A stretch of 64,000 nucleotides of DNA from Dickeya oryzae (GCF_009372235.1 NZ_SULL01000016.1:1-64000); one strand, 5' to 3'; counted from the stretch's first letter, positions 20,889 through 33,252 are shown. Notes: generated from the letters alone by a model not told the origin. Translations and numbers: made by a program.

Positions 20889-21059
20889 TATACCCGTCAT
20901 ACTTCAAGTTACAGGTGCGTTGGCTGTGCTCAGTCACCCGAATCACTTACCTGAGTAAGCTCATCGGGACTCCTTCCCTTGCCGCGTTACAAGGCTCAAT
21001 GAGCCTTGCCTTGAAGGGCCAACGCGTTTTGTCCTGAAACTCGAATTATTTAGGGTATA
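20889..21059. repeat. ERIC (IRU) element, short form
   Basis: A 171-bp repeat bounded by inverted ends (TATACCCGTCATACTTCAAG left, the complement of TATACCCTAAATAATTCGAG right). It carries the ERIC core (TCACTTACCTGAGTAAGCTC) and a hairpin GGCTCAATGAGCC. ERICs are non-autonomous, MITE-like palindromic elements of enterobacterial intergenic regions. It lies between xanP and yicH, both on the minus strand, so it is transcribed if they share a message. A second, longer copy lies at 56787-57054. Confidence 0.85.
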
Positions 21060-21111
21060 CCGCCATCGGCCCTTATTATCACGTAAGAGGAAAAATTTCT
21101 GGAAGCGCGCT

Positions 21112-22500
21112 TTACTCTTTTTCGTGAGGGAACACCAGATTCAACACGATTGCTGTGATACCGCCCGCAGCAATGCCTGATGACAGCAGGGTTTTCAACC
21201 AGTCTGGTGCGAACTGCAAAATCAATGGCTGCTGGGAGACACCCAAACCAACAGCCAGCGACAGCGCGATAATCATAATAGCGCGACGATTAAGCGGCTC
21301 GCGGGAGACAATTCGTACCCCAGACGCGGCGATAGTTCCGAACATGACGATAGTTGCGCCACCCAGAACCGGCTCTGGAATATGCTGCACAAAACCGCTC
21401 ACCGCCGGGAACAGCCCCAGTACGATCAGCATCAATGCTACAACGAAACCAACGTAGCGACTGGCAACCCCGGTCAGTTGAATCACGCCATTGTTTTGCC
21501 CAAAGCAGGAGTTGGGGAAGGTATTGAATACGGCAGACAGGCAAGAGTTCAGGCCGTTAGCCAGTACGCCGCCCTTCAGGCGCTTCATGTAGAGCGGGCC
21601 GCTGACCGGCTGCTCGGAGACGTCGGAAGTGGCGGTGATATCACCGATGGTTTCCAGCGAGGTCACCATGAATACCAGCATCAGCGGGATCAACAGATTC
21701 CAGTCAAAACCAAGGCCATAGTACAACGGGGTGGGGACGTTAATCAGCGAGTGGTTGGATGTGCCGGTACTTTCCGGCAGCATACCCATCAGCCAGGCGG
21801 CCAGATAACCGACGGCCATTGCGATAACCAGCGATGCCACGCGCAAATAAGGGTTACGCTGGCGGTTCAGGATGATAATCACCACCAGAACGACGGCTGC
21901 CAGCAGCAGGTTCTTCGGTGCCCCAAACGTGTGGTTACTCATGGCAGCAAAACCACCGCCGATTGATGTCAGGCCAACCTGAATCAGCGACAGGCCGATG
22001 ATCATCACGACGATACCGGAAACCAGCGGTGTAATAATGCGGCGAGCCAGGTGCAAAACGCGTGACAGCAGAATTTCGGTGCAAGAGGCTACCATCAGCG
22101 TGCCGAAGAGCGCCGCCATCATCGTCGGTACATCCGCGCCACCGTTTTTCAGCGCCATACCGCCCATAATCAGCGGGGTAACAAAGTTGAAGCTGGTCCC
22201 CTGAATGGACAACAAGCCGGAGCCGACCGGTCCCCAGGTTTTGATTTGCAAAATAGAAGCCAGACCGGAAGCGAACAGCGACATGCTGATGATGTGCTGC
22301 GTATCCTGCGCTGGCAGGCCTAACGCCTGACAAATCAGTAACGCCGGGGTGATGACCGCAACAAACATCGCCAACAGGTGCTGGCAGGCGGCGAATAACG
22401 TCTGCGGTAAAGGAGGCCGGTCCTCCAGACGGTAAATCAGCTCGCTGTTTGCCGGGGTAACGGCGTCAGTCTGGGGTAGCTCGGTGGTGGAAAGACTCAT
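21112..22500 (-). CDS. xanP: Xanthine:proton symporter XanP
   Basis: An inner membrane purine uptake protein of the NAT/NCS2 family with about 12-14 membrane segments; 462 residues, as in E. coli XanP. The NAT signature [14 protein letters not shown] is present, as is the substrate-site region [10 protein letters not shown]. It is next to yicH as in E. coli. Upstream lies a PurR-like operator, so purine-dependent repression is likely. Confidence 0.94.
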   Translation of the reverse strand: MSLSTTELPQTDAVTPANSELIYRLEDRPPLPQTLFAACQHLLAMFVAVITPALLICQALGLPAQDTQHIISMSLFASGLASILQIKTWGPVGSGLLSIQGTSFNFVTPLIMGGMALKNGGADVPTMMAALFGTLMVASCTEILLSRVLHLARRIITPLVSGIVVMIIGLSLIQVGLTSIGGGFAAMSNHTFGAPKNLLLAAVVLVVIIILNRQRNPYLRVASLVIAMAVGYLAAWLMGMLPESTGTSNHSLINVPTPLYYGLGFDWNLLIPLMLVFMVTSLETIGDITATSDVSEQPVSGPLYMKRLKGGVLANGLNSCLSAVFNTFPNSCFGQNNGVIQLTGVASRYVGFVVALMLIVLGLFPAVSGFVQHIPEPVLGGATIVMFGTIAASGVRIVSREPLNRRAIMIIALSLAVGLGVSQQPLILQFAPDWLKTLLSSGIAAGGITAIVLNLVFPHEKE

Positions 22501-22555
22501 GATAGCGGGGCGCTCCTGAACGGCAAAAAACGCATTTTAATCATCTGCTGTGTAA

Positions 22556-22571
22556 AAGCAATCGATTGCGG
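22556..22571. promoter_or_regulatory. PurR-box-like operator of xanP
   Basis: AAGCAATCGATTGCGG matches the PurR box ANGCAANCGNTTNCNT at every fixed position except the last, and contains a perfect 12-bp palindrome. It lies 56 bases upstream of the xanP ATG, in the roughly 200-base gap after recG, where a repressor site is expected. PurR control of NAT purine permeases is known in enteric bacteria. Confidence 0.75.
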
Positions 22572-22701
22572 GATGGGATTTACTTATCGCCGGGAATCAT
22601 CGCCGCAAACAGATAAACCCAACTGGGCACAATCCTTTTATTAAGGATAGGGGTAACAACAACGGGATAAAGGCAACGCAATAAAAACGCTTTCTACGTT
22701 A

Positions 22702-24783
22702 TCAGGCGTTGGTATAACGGGTGCGTTCTGGCAGCCAGCGCTCGATCAGTGCTCTGGCATGTTCCGGGTAGTGCTCATGGATATGGCGCGAGACTCGTTG
22801 GACTTGCGGAATCAGTGCCTGATCGCGCAGTAAATCCGCTACTTTGAAAGCGGCGTTACCGGTCTGACGGGTGCCGAGCAGTTCGCCGGGCCCGCGAATT
22901 TCCAGATCGCGCTGGGCGATGACGAAGCCATCGTTGCTGTCGCGCAGAACCTGAAGCCGCATTTGCGCGGTTTTACTCAGTGGTGATTTGTACAGTAACA
23001 CGCAGTGGGAGGCGATGGCACCACGGCCGACGCGGCCACGTAATTGATGCAATTGCGCCAGCCCCAGTCGTTCCGGGTTTTCGATGATCATCAGGCTGGC
23101 GTTCGGCACATCCACACCCACCTCAATCACGGTCGTAGCAACCAACAAATGTAGTTGATTGGCTTTGAATGCCTCCATGACGGCCTGTTTTTCCTTCGCT
23201 TTCATCCGGCCATGCACCAGACCAACCGCGAGGTCAGGTAACGCGGCTTTTAGCTCCTGGCAGGTCGCTTCAGCCGCTTGCGCTTCCAATAGTTCGGATT
23301 CTTCAATCAGGGTACAAACCCAGTATGCCTGCCGCCCCTCTTGCAGACAGGCATGGCGTACCCGCTCAATGATGTCGGCGCGGCGAGTGTCGGGAATAGC
23401 GACAGTGGTTACCGGTGTGCGGCCCGGTGGCAGCTCATCAATGACCGAGGTATCCAGGTCGGCATAGGCGGTCATCGCCAGTGTGCGGGGAATCGGTGTG
23501 GCAGTCATGATCAACTGGTGAGGGTGGAAGCCCTGCTCTTCGCCTTTTTCCCACAACGCCAGTCGCTGATGCACACCAAATCGGTGTTGTTCGTCGATAA
23601 TCACCAACGCCAGGCCGCTGAACTGAACCTGTTGCTGAAAAATAGCGTGGGTGCCGATCACCATCGAAACCTGTCCGCTGGCGATAGCCTCCTGCTGGGC
23701 TTGCCGCGCTTTACCCTTTTGCTTGCCTGCGAGCCAGCCCACTTCAATACCCAGTGGCTCAAACCAGCGACGGAAGTTGGCGGCATGTTGCTCAGCCAGC
23801 AATTCCGTTGGTGCCATCAACGCCACCTGTTTGCCGTGAGCGATGGCCCGCAACGCCGCCAACGCCGCGACCAGTGTTTTACCGGAGCCGACATCGCCCT
23901 GCACCAGACGCATCATCGGAAATGGCTGATTCATATCCTGTTCGATTTCTGCCACGACCCGTTGTTGCGCGCCGGTAGGGCTGAACGGCAGCGCGGCCAG
24001 CAGTTGTTGCTTCAGGTCGTCTTTGGTATCCAGCGCCAGTGCCCGGTGGCGCTGTGCACCCGCGCGTACCGCCAGCATACTCAGGTGGTGTGCCAACAGC
24101 TCTTCCATGACCAGACGTTGCTGTGCCGGGTGTTTCCCTTGCTCCAGCTCCGCCAGCTTTACATCCGGTGGTGGGCGGTGCAGGGTGCGTAACGCATCTG
24201 GCAGGCTGATCAACCCGTGGCGCATTTCCTGGGGCAGAAGTTCGTCAATCGGATGGGTATCCAACAGTTTCAGCGCCTGGTCGGTCAGTTTACGCAGCGT
24301 TGCCTGCCGCACACCCTCGGTCGTGGGGTAAACCGGCGTCAGCGTTTCCTGCAGCTCGACCGTCGTGCTTTCGCCCTGCACCCGGTATTCGGGATGGATC
24401 ATCTCGCCGCCCAGTTTGCCGCGTCGTACTTCCCCATAGGCCAGTACGCGCTGGCCCGGCGACAGGCTGTTTTTCATGGCGGCGTTGAAATTAAAGAAGC
24501 GTAGCGTGAGCATGCCGCTGCCGTCGCTGATTTGGCAGGTCAGCATCCGGCGTTGGCCAAAGGTGATATCGCTGCGCAACACATCGCCTTCTACCGTCGC
24601 GTACATGCCGGGCAACAAATCGTTAATGTGATAAAGATGGGTGCGGTCTTCGTAGCGAAGTGGCAGATGTAGCAGCAGATCCTGCACCGTCTCCAGACCA
24701 AGACGGGCCAGTTTTTCCGCCTGGCTGGCCCCGACGCCGGCAAGGGTGCTCAACGGCTGGGTATGCAGCAGGCGGCTATCCAT
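22702..24783 (-). CDS. recG: ATP-dependent DNA helicase RecG
   Basis: A branch-migration helicase that remodels stalled replication forks and Holliday junctions. The 693-residue protein equals the E. coli length: N-terminal wedge OB-fold domain (about 50-160), then SF2 helicase with Walker A GDVGSGKT, the Walker B box IIDEQHRF, motif III TATPIPRT and motif VI QLRGRVGRG. The ATG at 24783 overlaps the trmH stop by one base (TAATG). It is last in gmk-rpoZ-spoT-trmH-recG. Confidence 0.98.
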   Translation of the reverse strand: MDSRLLHTQPLSTLAGVGASQAEKLARLGLETVQDLLLHLPLRYEDRTHLYHINDLLPGMYATVEGDVLRSDITFGQRRMLTCQISDGSGMLTLRFFNFNAAMKNSLSPGQRVLAYGEVRRGKLGGEMIHPEYRVQGESTTVELQETLTPVYPTTEGVRQATLRKLTDQALKLLDTHPIDELLPQEMRHGLISLPDALRTLHRPPPDVKLAELEQGKHPAQQRLVMEELLAHHLSMLAVRAGAQRHRALALDTKDDLKQQLLAALPFSPTGAQQRVVAEIEQDMNQPFPMMRLVQGDVGSGKTLVAALAALRAIAHGKQVALMAPTELLAEQHAANFRRWFEPLGIEVGWLAGKQKGKARQAQQEAIASGQVSMVIGTHAIFQQQVQFSGLALVIIDEQHRFGVHQRLALWEKGEEQGFHPHQLIMTATPIPRTLAMTAYADLDTSVIDELPPGRTPVTTVAIPDTRRADIIERVRHACLQEGRQAYWVCTLIEESELLEAQAAEATCQELKAALPDLAVGLVHGRMKAKEKQAVMEAFKANQLHLLVATTVIEVGVDVPNASLMIIENPERLGLAQLHQLRGRVGRGAIASHCVLLYKSPLSKTAQMRLQVLRDSNDGFVIAQRDLEIRGPGELLGTRQTGNAAFKVADLLRDQALIPQVQRVSRHIHEHYPEHARALIERWLPERTRYTNA

Positions 24784-25475
24784 TATTGCTCCGTGGATTG
24801 CATCGCCGCCCACCAGGGCGCATCGGCAATCACCTGGCCGGTCTGGTCAATATGTGGGCGCGGTAGCCCTTTGCGTTTGGCGACGCGGGCCAGTACCGGG
24901 TAACCCCCTTCAAACAGCAGGCGTTGTTGCTCTTCCTCATCCAAAGGGCTGTCTTCGCGCTGGTACATCCCTGCCAACTGACGCTGGCGTTGCGCTTCAT
25001 ACAGAATCAGGGCGGAAGCGACCGACACGTTCAGCGACTGCACCATACCGATCATAGGAATGATGATGTCCTGATCAGCAAGAGCCAACGCCTCGCCAGA
25101 GATACCGGTTTTTTCCTGTCCAAGCAGGATGCAGGTCGGGCGGGTGTAATCCACATCGCGGAAGTCGACTGCGTCGGCAGACAGATTGGTCGCCAGAATT
25201 TGCATGCCCTGCGTTTTCAAATGGCGGGCAGCATCCTGAATGGTACGGTGGGTTTTGACTTGAACCCAACTGTTGCTGCCTGCCGCGGTAGACACCAGGG
25301 TTTTCATGCGACTGGTGGGCCACACGGCATGCACCTGATGTACGCCAACGGCATCAGCGGTACGGATAACGGCGGATACGTTGTGAGGCTTATGTACCTG
25401 CTCCATGCACACGGTCAGATCAGGCTGACGGTTGTTAAGCATCTCGCGGATACGCGTATAACGTTCTGGGGTCAT
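24783..25475 (-). CDS. trmH: tRNA (guanosine-18-2'-O)-methyltransferase TrmH
   Basis: A SPOUT-class enzyme that methylates the ribose of G18 in the tRNA D-loop. The 230-residue protein has SPOUT motif 1 (NVSAVIRTADAVGV, with the catalytic Arg), motif 2 (LLGQEKTGIS) and motif 3 (SLNVSVASALILYE), which form the trefoil-knot SAM site. It lies six bases after spoT and overlaps recG, in the conserved spoT operon. Confidence 0.97.
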   Translation of the reverse strand: MTPERYTRIREMLNNRQPDLTVCMEQVHKPHNVSAVIRTADAVGVHQVHAVWPTSRMKTLVSTAAGSNSWVQVKTHRTIQDAARHLKTQGMQILATNLSADAVDFRDVDYTRPTCILLGQEKTGISGEALALADQDIIIPMIGMVQSLNVSVASALILYEAQRQRQLAGMYQREDSPLDEEEQQRLLFEGGYPVLARVAKRKGLPRPHIDQTGQVIADAPWWAAMQSTEQ

Positions 25476-25481
25476 AACTGG

Positions 25482-27584
25482 CTAATTTCGGTTACGGTTG
25501 ACTTTAATCACGTCCGGCATCACGCGGATCTTGCGCATAATATTCGCAAGATGGATACGGTCGCGTGTGGTGAGGCGGATAAAGGCGCTGTACACCCGGC
25601 CATCTCGTTCTTCGGTGTTGATACTCTGAATATTGGAGTTCGATGCGCTGATCGCCGCCGTCAGGTTGGCCAATGCCCCCTGATGGTTGAACATGTCGAC
25701 CTTGATTTCGGTCATGAAATCTTGCTCGGTGACCTCATCCCACTCTACCGCCATGAATTTCTCAGGTTCTTTCTGGTAGCCACGGATGTTGCGGCAGGAT
25801 TCATGATGAATCACCAGCCCTTTGCCGGGGCTGACATGCGCGATAATCGGGTCGCCAGGGATGGGGCGACAGCACTTAGCGAAGGTGATCAAGACGCCGT
25901 CGGCACCCTTGATTGGCAGTTTGCGAATGCCGGTCGTGCCGTTTTCAGCACGCTCTTCCAGCAGATTACGCGCTACCACCACGCTCATGGCATTACCCAG
26001 ACCGATTTCCGCCAGCAGGTCATCCAGAGAAGCGAGCTTCATACGCTCCAGCTCTCGCTGAATGTTTTGCTCTGGAATGTCGGACAGTTTACGGCCGCTG
26101 CCCAATGCATGGTTAATCAGACGACGCCCCAGGCTGACAGAGTCGTCACGCTTGAGGTTTTTCAGCATCTGGCGAATCTTGGCGCGTGCTTTGGAACTGA
26201 CGACAAAGTTGAGCCAGGCAGCGTTTGGACGAGCGCCCGGTGCGGTGATGATTTCGATGGTTTGCCCGCTGGACAACGCCTGAGACAGCGGATAAGGCTG
26301 GCGATCGACGCGAGCGCCGACGCAAGCGTGGCCGATATCGGTGTGTACCGCGTAAGCGAAGTCCACCGGTGTCGCACCGGCAGGCAGCTCGACAATGCGG
26401 CCTTCTGGCGTGAACACGTAAATTTCGTCTGGGAACAGGTCAGATTTAACGCTTTCGATGAATTCGAAAGAGCTCCCGGCGCTTTGCTGTAGTTCCAGCA
26501 GGCTTTGCATCCAGCGTTGAGCGCGCACCTGTGCCGTGGTACTGCTGCTTTCGCCTTCTTTGTAAGCCCAGTGCGCGGCAACCCCCATTTCTGCCATCTG
26601 GTCCATGTCCTCAGTACGGATCTGGACTTCAACTGGCACGCCATGTGGCCCGATAAGGGAAGTATGAAGCGACTGATAGCCGTTCGCTTTAGGGATGGCG
26701 ATATAGTCTTTCACCCGGCCCGGGCGCGGTTTATATAAGCTGTGTACCTGCCCCAGCACGCGATAACAGGTATCGACTTCCCGCACGATTACCCGAAAGG
26801 CATAGATATCCATAATGGAATGGAAGCGCTGTTCTTTCAGGTGCATCTTGCAATAAATGGAGTACAGATGCTTTTCGCGGCCGCTGACGCGACAACTGAT
26901 ACCTGCTTCTTTCAAACGCCCTTCAATTTCGGAGAGGATCTTTTGAATCATCTCCTTACGGTTGCCGCGGGCGGCTTTCACCACCTCTTTAATGACCCGA
27001 TAACGGTTGGGGTAGAGCGCTTCAAAGCCCAGCTCTTCGAGTTCGGTTTTCAGATGATGAATACCGAGACGGTGCGCGAGCGGACTATAGATTTCCAGCG
27101 TTTCCCGGGCGATGCGTCGACGTTTGTCTGGACGCAACGATCCCAGCGTTCGCATATTGTGGGTGCGGTCGGCCAGTTTGATCAGAATGACGCGAATATC
27201 CTGCACCATCGCCATGATCATTTTGCGGAAGTTTTCCGCCTGCGCCTCTTTCTTATCGCGGAATTTCAGCTTATCCAGCTTGGAGACGCCTTCCACCAGT
27301 TCAGCGACGCTTTTGCCGAACAGCTGTTCCATATCCTGATAGGTGGCGGGCGTATCTTCGATGACATCATGCAGCAAGGCGGCCATCAGCGTTTCATAGT
27401 CGAGACGCATTTCAGCCAAAATACAGGCTACTGCCACCGGATGCGTGATATAGGGCTCACCGCTGGAGCGTGTCTGGCCCTCGTGAGCGTCACGTGCAAC
27501 GAGATAAGCCTGCTTGAGACGTTTTATCTGGTCTTCCGGCAGATAACGCTGAATCAGCAGATTGAGGCTTTCAAACAGATACAA
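25482..27584 (-). CDS. spoT: Bifunctional (p)ppGpp synthetase/hydrolase SpoT
   Basis: Makes and mainly degrades the alarmone (p)ppGpp in response to carbon, iron, phosphate and fatty-acid stress. The 700-residue protein has the HD hydrolase domain (about 20-200; HDVIEDT and RTHNMRTL), the synthetase domain (about 230-370; KDYIAIPKANGYQSLHTSL), a TGS domain (about 385-450), and a C-terminal ACT domain (about 625-700). Both catalytic regions look intact. It lies 24 bases after rpoZ. Confidence 0.98.
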   Translation of the reverse strand: MYLFESLNLLIQRYLPEDQIKRLKQAYLVARDAHEGQTRSSGEPYITHPVAVACILAEMRLDYETLMAALLHDVIEDTPATYQDMEQLFGKSVAELVEGVSKLDKLKFRDKKEAQAENFRKMIMAMVQDIRVILIKLADRTHNMRTLGSLRPDKRRRIARETLEIYSPLAHRLGIHHLKTELEELGFEALYPNRYRVIKEVVKAARGNRKEMIQKILSEIEGRLKEAGISCRVSGREKHLYSIYCKMHLKEQRFHSIMDIYAFRVIVREVDTCYRVLGQVHSLYKPRPGRVKDYIAIPKANGYQSLHTSLIGPHGVPVEVQIRTEDMDQMAEMGVAAHWAYKEGESSSTTAQVRAQRWMQSLLELQQSAGSSFEFIESVKSDLFPDEIYVFTPEGRIVELPAGATPVDFAYAVHTDIGHACVGARVDRQPYPLSQALSSGQTIEIITAPGARPNAAWLNFVVSSKARAKIRQMLKNLKRDDSVSLGRRLINHALGSGRKLSDIPEQNIQRELERMKLASLDDLLAEIGLGNAMSVVVARNLLEERAENGTTGIRKLPIKGADGVLITFAKCCRPIPGDPIIAHVSPGKGLVIHHESCRNIRGYQKEPEKFMAVEWDEVTEQDFMTEIKVDMFNHQGALANLTAAISASNSNIQSINTEERDGRVYSAFIRLTTRDRIHLANIMRKIRVMPDVIKVNRNRN

Positions 27585-27608
27585 GGGCGACTCACGACCG
27601 AATGCGAA

Positions 27609-27884
27609 TTAACGACGACCTTCAGCGATGGCGGTAACTGCCTGAATTTCCGCTGCTTCCTGTTCCTGTTGTTCCTGGCGCTCACGGGTATCCAGAATCT
27701 GGCCGTTGATCAGGCCTTCTTCAATTTCGCGCAGGGCAATCACGGTGTACTTATCGTTTTCTTCCGGAACCAGTGGATCTTTGCCACCCACCTGGATCTG
27801 ACGGGCGCGACGAGCGGCGACCAGCACCAGGTCAAAACGGTTACCAATTTTTTCTACAGCGTCCTGAACAGTTACGCGTGCCAT
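27609..27884 (-). CDS. rpoZ: RNA polymerase omega subunit
   Basis: The small RNA polymerase subunit that supports beta' folding and forms part of a ppGpp-binding site. The 91-residue protein starts [20 protein letters not shown], almost identical to E. coli, and ends in a Glu/Gln-rich tail. It lies between gmk (54 bases) and spoT (24 bases), coupling ppGpp synthesis and one of its targets in one operon. Confidence 0.98.
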   Translation of the reverse strand: MARVTVQDAVEKIGNRFDLVLVAARRARQIQVGGKDPLVPEENDKYTVIALREIEEGLINGQILDTRERQEQQEQEAAEIQAVTAIAEGRR

Positions 27885-27938
27885 AGTGTGTACTCCAGTG
27901 GGGAAATAAAATGACTGGGCATCATACTGAAAGTGCCG

Positions 27939-30540
<2,602 letters not shown>

Positions 30541-30682
30541 CCGGAATAAGCGCGTTCAGGCGCGTATACGGCGTTTGGTTGCCGGGCCGGACACTTTGTC
30601 ATCAACCTGTCGGCTTTTATAAAAAAGCCGATGAAAAAGGATTGACGCTATAGTAGGGGAGCAGTAATATGCGCCCCGCATT

Positions 30683-30759
<77 letters not shown>

Positions 30760-30795
30760 TTTTTAAAACGATAAAACCCGGTTATCGTTGACATG

Positions 30796-30827
30796 AAACT
30801 CGCATCTTACCGATAGCGAGTTTTTTT
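30796..30827 (+). terminator. tRNA-Pro terminator
   Basis: An 8-bp stem (AAACTCGC / GCGAGTTT) with a 12-base loop and seven T residues lies 37 bases after the tRNA. Confidence 0.8.
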
Positions 30828-31210
30828 GTTTTTGTCGTTTTATTTGGTGTTTTTTTCGTCGGTTTCTTTGCTTTTCAGACTTCACTATCCTGAACCTTAT
30901 GGTAGACGCTATTTCTCTGTTACTTTTGTGTGAAGTACGCTGTTTTTTCCGCAGATAACCCGCCTGTTTTTTTATATAGTTTTTTGTTTTTATTCTATTT
31001 ATAGCCAGTGGTAACGTATTTTTGTTGGCTTTCACCTTTATTTACATTAAGGCGGCCAGCTGTCCCATTTTCTCGCGAAAATGTGAGCTGTTTTAATCTG
31101 AATGTATCAATAAAAGGTGAAAAAAACGACACGGGAGAATGCCAGTCGGTTCGGCAATGGCCGACGTGGCTCGAAACCACCGTGTAGGTTGAACGAAGGG
31201 GGCGTTGCTG
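30828..31210. other. A+T-rich gap after tRNA-Pro without a convincing gene
   Basis: About 380 bases between the tRNA terminator and the end of the TPR gene. The first 230 bases are rich in T tracts and look non-coding. The last 80 bases are more G+C-rich. I saw no second copy of the tRNA 3' end here or elsewhere in the window, and no integrase fragment. Confidence 0.6.
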
Positions 31211-31834
31211 CTATCTCAACTGCGCCAGCGCCTTTTCGGCCTCGGCGCGACGCCCCTGGTCGGCAATTTCACGCCCCGGACGCGGCGCGACAGTCAGTGC
31301 GGTGGACAGGTATTGTCTGGCTTCGCTTTTGCGCCCGGCTTTCAGCAGAAAGTCGCCGTAAAAAAAGTTAGCGTCAATGCTGGTGGGGTTCATTTTCAAG
31401 GCGGTTTTGAGGTATCGCTCTGCTTTTTTATCGTCACCAAACCCGAGCGGCCAGCCCGGCACCTGATAATACAGTACCCCGAGGATAGTGTAAGCCGCGC
31501 CATTGAGTGCCTGTGGATCGATAACAATGGCTTGTTCCAGCAGGCTTTTGGCTTGCCCGGCCAGATTGAGCGCTTCCATACCGTCTTTAACGCCCGCCCA
31601 GCTACTCTCCACCATTGCTGATGAGATCAGGTAATCCGCGCGGTTGGGGTAATTTTCTGCCAGTTCCTGCGCCTGCTGGCTGAGTGTGGCGAAACAGGCT
31701 TCTTTCATGCTCGCTGGTGTTCTGTACTGGCAGACTGACCATTGCCGGTGAATATCCATCGACATATCGCCTGCATAGGCCATGCCGGTTGCCAGTAATC
31801 CGCTAAACAGTAGCACCATCGAACGCAGAGTCAT
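31211..31834 (-). CDS. Exported TPR-repeat protein
   Basis: A 207-residue protein with a clear signal peptide (LRSMVLLFSGLLATGMAYAG, cut after about residue 21) and tetratricopeptide-like helices from about 70 to 205 (for example LNGAAYTILGVLYYQVPGW, then KAERYLKTALKMNPTSID and KSEARQYLSTALTVAP). Two cysteines near the mature N terminus (VCQYR and EACFA) could form a disulfide. It is predicted periplasmic, acting as a protein-interaction scaffold; the partner is unknown. It is last in a three-gene operon, 11 bases behind the dehydrogenase gene. I do not recognise a named family member. Confidence 0.75.
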   Translation of the reverse strand: MTLRSMVLLFSGLLATGMAYAGDMSMDIHRQWSVCQYRTPASMKEACFATLSQQAQELAENYPNRADYLISSAMVESSWAGVKDGMEALNLAGQAKSLLEQAIVIDPQALNGAAYTILGVLYYQVPGWPLGFGDDKKAERYLKTALKMNPTSIDANFFYGDFLLKAGRKSEARQYLSTALTVAPRPGREIADQGRRAEAEKALAQLR

Positions 31835-31845
31835 GTACGATTTCC

Positions 31846-32640
31846 CTATTTTTTTGGCAATGTTATATAACGCTGGATAACGGCTAACTGGCGCCGGATG
31901 GCTTTATCCACCACGTTGGGCAACAGTGCATTGAGCGCCACAAACACTTTTTCAGGCCACCCCAGCCATTGGCGTAACCTTTCCCGCTCCAGCGCGTTAA
32001 CCACGCGATCCGCTACCCAGTCAGGGCGGTCGCTGCGATAGCCCAGTTCCTGAATCAGCCTGCTGGCGGTGGAGGTATCGCCTTTGGCATCGACGGCCCT
32101 GGGAGCAAGGTGCAATACTTTAACGCCTTTTGATGACAGTTCGCGGTGCAGTGCCTCACTAAATCCGCGTAAAGCGAATTTGCTGGCGCAATAGACGCTG
32201 TATCCAGGGTAGCCTATCCCATCCAGCGTGGAGCCAATATTCATGATAATGCCGGGCGTGTTGATACAGCCGAGCAACGCATGGGTGAGCAGGATCGGTG
32301 CCTCGGTATTTAGCATGAGCTGTTGGCGAATCGTGTCGTGGCTTTGATCGTTAAACGAGCTAAAGGTCGAGGTGTCAGTATTGTTAATCAACACGTCCAG
32401 CCTGGCGTTTTCCGGAAAACACTCCGCCAGCGCGTCGAGATCCTGTTCGTTACAGAGGTCTGCCAGCAAAATATTGTGATGACCGGGATCAGGCAGTCTG
32501 CGCTGTAATGCCAGCAACGCCTGCTCGTTACGGCCCACCAAATATAATCTGGCACCTTTGGCGGCCAGTGCCAGTGCCAGGTCCTGACCCAGGTTGCTGC
32601 TGGCGCCAGTTAATAGAATACGTTTATTGTCGAGTTTCAT
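31846..32640 (-). CDS. Short-chain dehydrogenase/reductase
   Basis: A 264-residue classical SDR with the nucleotide-binding TGASSNLG (residues 11-18), Asp61 in LADLCN, Asn111, catalytic Ser137 (NIGS), Tyr150 and Lys154 (YCASK). The usual NNAG is NNTD here (residues 86-89). An Arg at residue 37 (LVGRN) suggests NADP(H). The C-terminal 50 residues are basic and hydrophobic, as in membrane-associated SDRs acting on lipid-like substrates. It lies three bases after the haem-oxygenase-like gene, so they are surely co-transcribed. Substrate unknown. Confidence 0.88.
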   Translation of the reverse strand: MKLDNKRILLTGASSNLGQDLALALAAKGARLYLVGRNEQALLALQRRLPDPGHHNILLADLCNEQDLDALAECFPENARLDVLINNTDTSTFSSFNDQSHDTIRQQLMLNTEAPILLTHALLGCINTPGIIMNIGSTLDGIGYPGYSVYCASKFALRGFSEALHRELSSKGVKVLHLAPRAVDAKGDTSTASRLIQELGYRSDRPDWVADRVVNALERERLRQWLGWPEKVFVALNALLPNVVDKAIRRQLAVIQRYITLPKK

Positions 32641-32643
32641 AGC

Positions 32644-33252
32644 TTAGTGCTCCGTGAGGCTGCGCAGCATATCGCCGTACAGCCGATAAACCACATGAGC
32701 GGCGTGGATGATGGCGGCCTGATCGGCTGAGTCGTTAATGTTATCCATCAGTGTGGCAAAGCAAGGAAGCGGCGTCTGATTCGTCGGAGCCCGTGATGGC
32801 GATTGACCTGTGGTGCTGGTCGTAATGTTGAGATTGAGACCTTCCAGTACGTGCATCAGTCCGAAGATGCTCATGGGGTTGCCGCGCTGGATCTGATCGT
32901 AAAAGTAAGCGGCCATCAACTCGATCCACTCCGCGACCGCACGCTGACGCCAGGTATCCATTTCAACACCGCAGGCTCGAATTTTGCGGCGAAGCGACGC
33001 CTTGTAGCCATATTCGGCGTCGAGGTACGCCGTCAGTGCCTGACGTGCCCACTCCTGATGCTGGGGGACACGCCCGCTCGCGGCCATCAACAGTGGCACG
33101 GTATAACTGACGTGATGATAAATCTGCGTTAGAAACGCAACGTACATCTCCCCGGTAATGGTCCCCTGGCGGCAGGCGTGAATAACCGGCGCGGACATCA
33201 TAAGCTGCTGCGAGGTACAGGTAGCGGATTGTAGTTGTTGGTAAAAGCTCAT
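32644..33252 (-). CDS. Haem-oxygenase-fold (TenA/PqqC-like) iron redox enzyme family protein
   Basis: A 202-residue, mostly helical protein. The stretch TQIYHHVSYTVPLLMAASGR and the C-terminal DQAAIIHAAHVVYRLYGDML are what I recall for the iron-containing redox enzyme branch of the haem-oxygenase-like fold, which includes diiron oxidases such as UndA and SznF. Family members usually have ExxH on helix 3; here it is Glu80 with Tyr83. The usual second histidine-bearing helix seems shortened to a Ser/Thr/Pro-rich linker (about 144-162). It may therefore bind metal differently or not at all. It is first in an operon with an SDR and an exported TPR protein. Confidence 0.7.
   Translation of the reverse strand: MSFYQQLQSATCTSQQLMMSAPVIHACRQGTITGEMYVAFLTQIYHHVSYTVPLLMAASGRVPQHQEWARQALTAYLDAEYGYKASLRRKIRACGVEMDTWRQRAVAEWIELMAAYFYDQIQRGNPMSIFGLMHVLEGLNLNITTSTTGQSPSRAPTNQTPLPCFATLMDNINDSADQAAIIHAAHVVYRLYGDMLRSLTEH

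Noticed and set aside
24924-26492. 522-codon plus-strand open frame opposite trmH and spoT.
   Set aside because: It lies fully on the complement of two conserved genes, with no ribosome-binding site or domain; the length comes from high G+C content.
26742-27914. 390-codon plus-strand open frame opposite spoT and rpoZ.
   Set aside because: Complement of conserved genes, with no motifs and no start signal.
30763-31035. 90-codon lysine-rich minus-strand frame just after the tRNA.
   Set aside because: It comes from T-tract DNA, overlaps the tRNA terminator and has no ribosome-binding site; the very high Lys/Arg/Asn content reflects base composition.
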